Source: JBOZRQ01 sp050789255 (GTDB lineage Bacteria; Bacillota; Sulfobacillia; Symbiobacteriales; Symbiobacteriaceae). Taken from it: 64,000 nt of DNA. The stretch lies in contig JBOZRQ010000007.1 in assembly GCA_050789255.1 (NCBI GenBank), positions 124,001-188,000 on the forward strand. Reading direction: 5' to 3'. Below, piece by piece: positions 57,354 to 64,000 of the stretch. The first letter of the stretch is position 1; each line of letters starts with the position of its first letter. The translations under genes and the position numbers were made by a program. Below the pieces are notes generated by a model, which saw nothing but the letters and a program-made list of their open reading frames with translations, did not search any database and had not been told where the DNA came from.

Positions 57354-59408
57354 CTATGCCCCCAACGGCAGGACTACTTTTACCTGGAACCCGCCGGCCA
57401 CGTCGGCAGCCGTTGAAAACTCGCCCTGTAGGGCGTCTGCCCGCTCGCGCAGGCCGACCAGCCCAAAGCCGCCCGAAGCTGACTCGACCCGGGGCGGCGT
57501 CCCGCTGCTGTCGTTCGTAACCGTCAGCATAACCCGGTCCGGCTGGCGTACCAACACAATCTCAACACGTCTGGCCCGAGCGTGTTTCTGGATGTTCGTC
57601 AAACTCTCCTGCACCACTCGATACAATGTGATGCCCACGGAAGTGGACAACGTGGCGCAGTCGCCGGTGACCTGAATCGACACGTCTGCACCGTTGCCGC
57701 GCCGCCAGGCAAGCACCAGCTCCTTCAGCGCCGCGGGCAGCGGCCGGTCAAACCGCTCGAGCGACTGGAGCATCTCACCGCTGGATACCAATGCCGCGCT
57801 GATGATTCCTTGTGCGCTCCGAACCCGGTTTGCAGCCTCTGCTGGGTCCTCCTCAGCGAGCGCTTCCGCCGACTGCAGTTCCACAATAATGGTTGTCAGG
57901 TGGTGCCCCAGCGAGTCGTGGATCTCGCGGGCCATGCGCACCCGCTCCTGAGCAACTACCATGCGCCGGACTTCGTGCAGTTTCGCTTCCAGCAGGTTAT
58001 TGACCTGGGCCATTTGCTGGGCGTACAGGATCGCCTGCTGGCGGGCTTCCACCTGGCGCCGGGTCATGTAGGCCATGAGGGCGCCGAAGAAGTAGGTAAC
58101 GCCAAAGGCGCCACTCCAGGAGAAGAGCAGGCCCATATCCCCCTTGAACACATTGGTGACCGCCAGCACCAGCGCTGACAGCACGGTTGGGAAGAGACCC
58201 GCAGCGACCGGCCACCGGTTGCGCATGGGCACCAGAAAGACGATCTGGGCCGCTACGATCAGCAGCAGGTGGTTCATGAGCGGCTCCGTGGAGATAAAGG
58301 TAATACCGAGACAGATCGCTGTTTGGAGCACCAGGTAGAGCGTGCGGTTCCAGGGCTGCCGGGCAGTCGCGGCGCCAGCGTAGGCGCCCAGGAGGGCCAA
58401 GCCCATGCCCAGCAGGGGCAGCCAGCGCGACGTGCCGCCCACCAGGTCGGAGGCCACAATCACGCCCGTGGTGACCACAATGACGCCTACGTTCCATACA
58501 TGGTAGATCCGCAGGGGATCGGCGACCTTGACTGATATCTCCGGCGAGGGCGGCGCCTCAAAAGCGCCTTCCTCCTCGTCTACAAGGCGGTCCTCACCGG
58601 GGCGCAGGGTCCGCACCGCCTCCCGGACCGACGCCAGGACCTCCTTCGCCTCCAGGCGGGCGAATCGCACCCCTTGCAGGTCATTCGCCAGTAGTCGATT
58701 CAGATGATCCTGCAGGCTGGCCAGGCGCTTTTGAAGTTCAGCGTAAATCGTTTGGGCGAGACGTTCCCGCTCCTCCATCTTGGCCAGTTGCTCGACCGAC
58801 AGGTCGTAGGCCCGCAGAGCCTGGTGCCGCTCGTCAACGCCCTCCAGCAGGTCGTGTGCCAGCTGCACCTGTCGCTCCTGCTGCACCGTGGTGAACGTGA
58901 CCAAGGCGGCGAAGATAAGGTAGCACAAATACATGCCGATGACCGCCACCTTGTTGGCGCCGGGGTCGCCAGGCGACAAGACCAGGTACAGCGTAAGCCA
59001 GAGGGCGCCCACCGTCCCCAAGAACCAGGCCCAGCGGCGAACAGGGTTCAAGTAAACGGCCTGCACCGCCACGACCACGAACAAAAACCGGGTGAGTCCG
59101 CCGTCCAGGACGTAGATCAGGCTGACCGCCACCGTCTGGAGGGCCAGGTACACCTGATAGTACCGGTTCGAGCGGGCCGGATTGGCTACCCGCAAGCGCG
59201 ACCAGACCAGCAGGGTGCCCCAGGCGACCCCGCCAGCCAACAGGTAGTATGGTCCCGGGCGCACCGCCCCTGCGGTAGTCCCCGCAAGGGGTCCTAGCAC
59301 CGGGAGCAGCCCCAGCATCAAGGCAACAAAGAGATTGATCGGATGGGGATAGCCCGTCTGAAAAAGGGCATCCAAAATACGGTTTGCTCTTGCCTGTGCT
59401 GTATCCAT
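57354..59408 (-). CDS. NarL-type sensor histidine kinase with duplicated membrane half
   Basis: A 684-residue kinase from ATG 59408. A first membrane block (about 24-175) is followed by a helical segment ERERLAQTIYAELQKRLASL and later ARLEAKEVLASVREAVRTLR. This segment looks like a HisKA_3 dimerisation domain with Tyr222 in place of His. A second membrane block (about 300-450) then leads to a real HisKA_3 domain (REIHDSLGHHLTTI, His497) and an HATPase domain (ESLTNIQKHARA N-box, GFGLVGLRERA G-box). It phosphorylates the downstream NarL-type regulator. Ligand unknown. A TACAAT box lies only 6 nt before the ATG, so the mRNA may be leaderless. Confidence 0.92.
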   Translation of the reverse strand: MDTAQARANRILDALFQTGYPHPINLFVALMLGLLPVLGPLAGTTAGAVRPGPYYLLAGGVAWGTLLVWSRLRVANPARSNRYYQVYLALQTVAVSLIYVLDGGLTRFLFVVVAVQAVYLNPVRRWAWFLGTVGALWLTLYLVLSPGDPGANKVAVIGMYLCYLIFAALVTFTTVQQERQVQLAHDLLEGVDERHQALRAYDLSVEQLAKMEERERLAQTIYAELQKRLASLQDHLNRLLANDLQGVRFARLEAKEVLASVREAVRTLRPGEDRLVDEEEGAFEAPPSPEISVKVADPLRIYHVWNVGVIVVTTGVIVASDLVGGTSRWLPLLGMGLALLGAYAGAATARQPWNRTLYLVLQTAICLGITFISTEPLMNHLLLIVAAQIVFLVPMRNRWPVAAGLFPTVLSALVLAVTNVFKGDMGLLFSWSGAFGVTYFFGALMAYMTRRQVEARQQAILYAQQMAQVNNLLEAKLHEVRRMVVAQERVRMAREIHDSLGHHLTTIIVELQSAEALAEEDPAEAANRVRSAQGIISAALVSSGEMLQSLERFDRPLPAALKELVLAWRRGNGADVSIQVTGDCATLSTSVGITLYRVVQESLTNIQKHARARRVEIVLVRQPDRVMLTVTNDSSGTPPRVESASGGFGLVGLRERADALQGEFSTAADVAGGFQVKVVLPLGA

Positions 59409-59685
59409 ACCGCCATTGTATATCAAATGTAGCGGATTTCATCTACCCGCAGACAGATGCCTCGGGTGCCAACCGGAGCATACTCGTTTACGGCTGTGAT
59501 CAAATAGTCTACAATTGGATGTGGTCATCTCGGGGGATGTCAGATAGGAAACGCATATAACTGCGATATAGAATGATAATCCCAGAGAATCGATAGTTCG
59601 ATGTTATGGTATACATGCAACTTGGGAATACCGCATACGCCGCTCGGTTCTACACCCTCCATCACATGACTTAGGGGGATACACC

Positions 59686-62364
<2,679 letters not shown>

Positions 62365-62382
62365 TTCGTTTGTCGAAATAGG

Positions 62383-62418
62383 GCGAGACCCCAGCTAATC
62401 CCTGGGGTCTCGCTTTTC
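62383..62418 (+). terminator. terminator of acnA
   Basis: GCGAGACCCCAG-CTAATCC-CTGGGGTCTCGC then TTTTCT. Confidence 0.9.
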
Positions 62419-62478
62419 TACTTTGGGGGGCGTTTAACGGCGTTTCCACACGTCAAGTTCAGTGGCTCCCACCGGGAA

Positions 62479-63492
62479 GTGGGCCGTCAGCATGGCGAGG
62501 CCCTGCGCGGCTGGATCGCCCAACACCTGGACCTGATCTACTCCCGAGGCATGCGCAAATCGGGCCTGACCAGGGAGGGCGCCCTCCTTCTGGCCGAGTC
62601 CTTTGTGCCTTTTGTGCAGCAGTACTCCCCCGGGTTCTGGGAGGAGATTGAGGGCCTGGCTGAAGGCGCCAACATCCCGGTCAGCGAGGCGATGCTCCTA
62701 CAAGTCCGTCAAGAGGTGGCCCACATCGCCCGGCACGCCCAGCAGGACCTGGAGTGTACCTCCTTTGCCGTGGCGGGGTCCTACACGGCCAACGGGTACG
62801 CCTACGCCGGCCAGAACGCCGACCTGTCGGGTCCACTTGAAGAGTTCACCGCAGTGGTGAATTTCGCCGTCACCGGGAAGCCCGCTGTCATGATGGTGAT
62901 CCCCGCCGGTCAGATCAGCTACATCGGCATGAACTCCGAGGGCATCTCCGGCTCGGGCAACTTCCTGCACTGCACTGGCTGGCGCCGGGGCTATCCGCGC
63001 TACCTGCTCACCCGTCTGGGCCTCGAGCAGCGCACGGTGCAGGAAGCGGTGGCAGCCGCGGTCACCCCGCCCCGGGCCTCCTCCCGCAACCTGCTCTTCG
63101 CCGGGCGGGATGGCAGCATGGCGAACATCGAGAATACCGCCCAGGAGCACGCCGTGGTGTGGGGCGAAGGGTGTTTGGTGCACACGAACCATTACCTGGT
63201 TCCCCACATGGTACAGCACGAGCTGTCCAAGCCGCACGAGGTACGCAACTCCTGCGCCCGGTACGACCGGCTCGTGCATTTGCTGGAGTCCCGTCGTGGT
63301 GCGGTTGACCTGGCCTGGCTCCAGGCGGCCTACCGCGACCATGCTAACGACCCCGACTCCATCTGCGCCCACCGGGTCCCCCCCAGCGATACCCATACCT
63401 TCGCCTCCATGATCTGCCGGCTCTCTGAGTCCAGGCTGGACGTCGCCCGGGGGCCGGTCTGCGAGAACGAGTACGCTACGTACACCTTTTAG
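62479..63492 (+). CDS. C45-type peptidase / acyltransferase-like protein
   Basis: An Ntn-type hydrolase similar to acyl-CoA:6-APA acyltransferase. From GTG 62479 it is 337 residues, with the nucleophile in ECTSFAVAG (Cys93) followed by NGYAYAGQNAD. In-frame sequence upstream also looks coding (LTAFPHVKFSGSHREVG, continuing into the annotated start) and matches the usual N-terminus of the family. No ATG, GTG or TTG lies in that stretch; GGGGGG at 62425-62430 sits 6 nt before an ACG at 62437. The true start is therefore uncertain. It is followed 12 nt later by an M20 peptidase. Confidence 0.85.
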   Translation: MGRQHGEALRGWIAQHLDLIYSRGMRKSGLTREGALLLAESFVPFVQQYSPGFWEEIEGLAEGANIPVSEAMLLQVRQEVAHIARHAQQDLECTSFAVAGSYTANGYAYAGQNADLSGPLEEFTAVVNFAVTGKPAVMMVIPAGQISYIGMNSEGISGSGNFLHCTGWRRGYPRYLLTRLGLEQRTVQEAVAAAVTPPRASSRNLLFAGRDGSMANIENTAQEHAVVWGEGCLVHTNHYLVPHMVQHELSKPHEVRNSCARYDRLVHLLESRRGAVDLAWLQAAYRDHANDPDSICAHRVPPSDTHTFASMICRLSESRLDVARGPVCENEYATYTF

Positions 63493-63504
63493 GGAGCGGT
63501 TAAG

Positions 63505-64000
63505 ATGGTCCACCAGCGCATCTGCGAAATCATAGACGCCAACCGAGACCGGTTCATCGCCATCAGCCGGGAGATTTGGGAGAACCCCGAGCTTGGTTAC
63601 CAGGAGTTCCGTGCCCAGCGCCTCCTGACCGTCCCGCTCGCCGAGGCAGGCTTCACCGTGGAGACCGAAGTGGCTGGCATGAACACGGCCTTCCGGGCCA
63701 CCTGGGAGGGCGCCGCCCCGGGACCCACCATCGCCGTCCTGTGTGAGTATGACGCCCTCAAGGGGCTGGGCCACGCCTGCGGCCATAACCTGATTGGCAC
63801 CGCAGGCATGCTTGCCGGCTGGGCGGTGCGCCAGGCCTGGCCCGGCCTGCCCGGCCGGGTCCAGGTCATCGGCACCCCCGCCGAGGAGGATGGCGGCGGC
63901 AAGGTGATTATGGCCGAGCGTGGGGTCTTCGCAAGCGTGGATGCCGCCATGATGTTCCACCCCAGCGCCGGGATCAACCTGGCCCACCGGGGCGGGCTCG
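63505..64000 (+). CDS. M20-family amidohydrolase/peptidase (3' end outside window)
   Basis: ATG 63505 has AGGGAG 8 nt upstream and opens a frame of 165 codons that runs off the right edge. The product starts MVHQRICEIIDANRDRF and shows ISREIWENPELGYQEFRA, VLCEYDALKGLGHACGHN (metal and catalytic region) and GTPAEEDGGGKVIM with the catalytic Glu, as in AbgB-like M20 peptidases. It is cotranscribed with the C45-type gene; both look like peptide/amide hydrolases. Confidence 0.92.
   Translation, partial: MVHQRICEIIDANRDRFIAISREIWENPELGYQEFRAQRLLTVPLAEAGFTVETEVAGMNTAFRATWEGAAPGPTIAVLCEYDALKGLGHACGHNLIGTAGMLAGWAVRQAWPGLPGRVQVIGTPAEEDGGGKVIMAERGVFASVDAAMMFHPSAGINLAHRGGL

Overview
The window is a stretch of a high-GC Bacillota chromosome. 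The gene order ctsR-mcsA-mcsB-clpC / radA-disA / yacL-ispD-ispF / cysE-cysS is the classic Bacillus/Clostridia order. It comes with CtsR boxes, a T-box leader and consensus sigma-A promoters. High GC, frequent GTG/TTG starts, an EF-G-like paralogue and a menaquinol:cytochrome c reductase point to a Symbiobacterium-like, respiring lineage. The genus is an inference; no rRNA gene is present.

Layout. 1-6 kb (minus strand): cysS (cut by the window edge), cysE with a T-box leader, ispF, ispD, a PIN-TRAM membrane protein, carD and rsgA behind a possible attenuator. 6-19 kb: a small conserved protein, a beta-propeller lipoprotein, disA, radA, a CBS protein, the protein-quality-control operon ctsR-mcsA-mcsB-(stand-alone Clp N-domain)-clpC, an RlmI-like methyltransferase and a copper-amine-oxidase-N-domain protein. 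19-29.6 kb: EF-G-like GTPase, HAD phosphatase, a membrane hydrolase, a four-cluster ferredoxin, a cytochrome b / subunit IV / Rieske / small membrane protein / dihaem cytochrome c operon, and a divergent cupredoxin lipoprotein.

29,652-49,528 is a complete Tn7-like transposon of 19,877 bp. It has matching terminal inverted repeats, several 18-bp transposase-type binding sites and a perfect 5-bp target duplication (CGGAC). It inserted into the loop of the intrinsic terminator of a tRNA-Ala gene, splitting that hairpin. Its machinery is a TnsA-TnsB fusion, TnsC and a TniQ/TnsD-type targeting protein; no Cas genes are present. Its cargo is a defence island. One part is a minus-strand set led by a Hachiman-like pair (HamA nuclease-type, HamB helicase with a C-terminal HIRAN domain), with a caspase-like protein, an Mrr-type endonuclease, a DUF6236-like protein, a HEPN-like protein and a tail-anchored protein. 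The other is a plus-strand bacterial ubiquitin-like module (beta-grasp Ubl, ThiF/E1-like, DUF6527-like), bounded by inverted copies of a 34-bp palindrome.

49.5-64 kb returns to core genes: tRNA-Ala, greA, a MATE exporter, dusB, a membrane alpha/beta hydrolase, a UPF0173 metallo-hydrolase, a DegV protein, a NarL-type two-component pair whose kinase looks like a tandem duplication with a degenerate first half, aconitase, a C45-type peptidase with an unclear start, and the start of an M20 peptidase that runs off the right edge.
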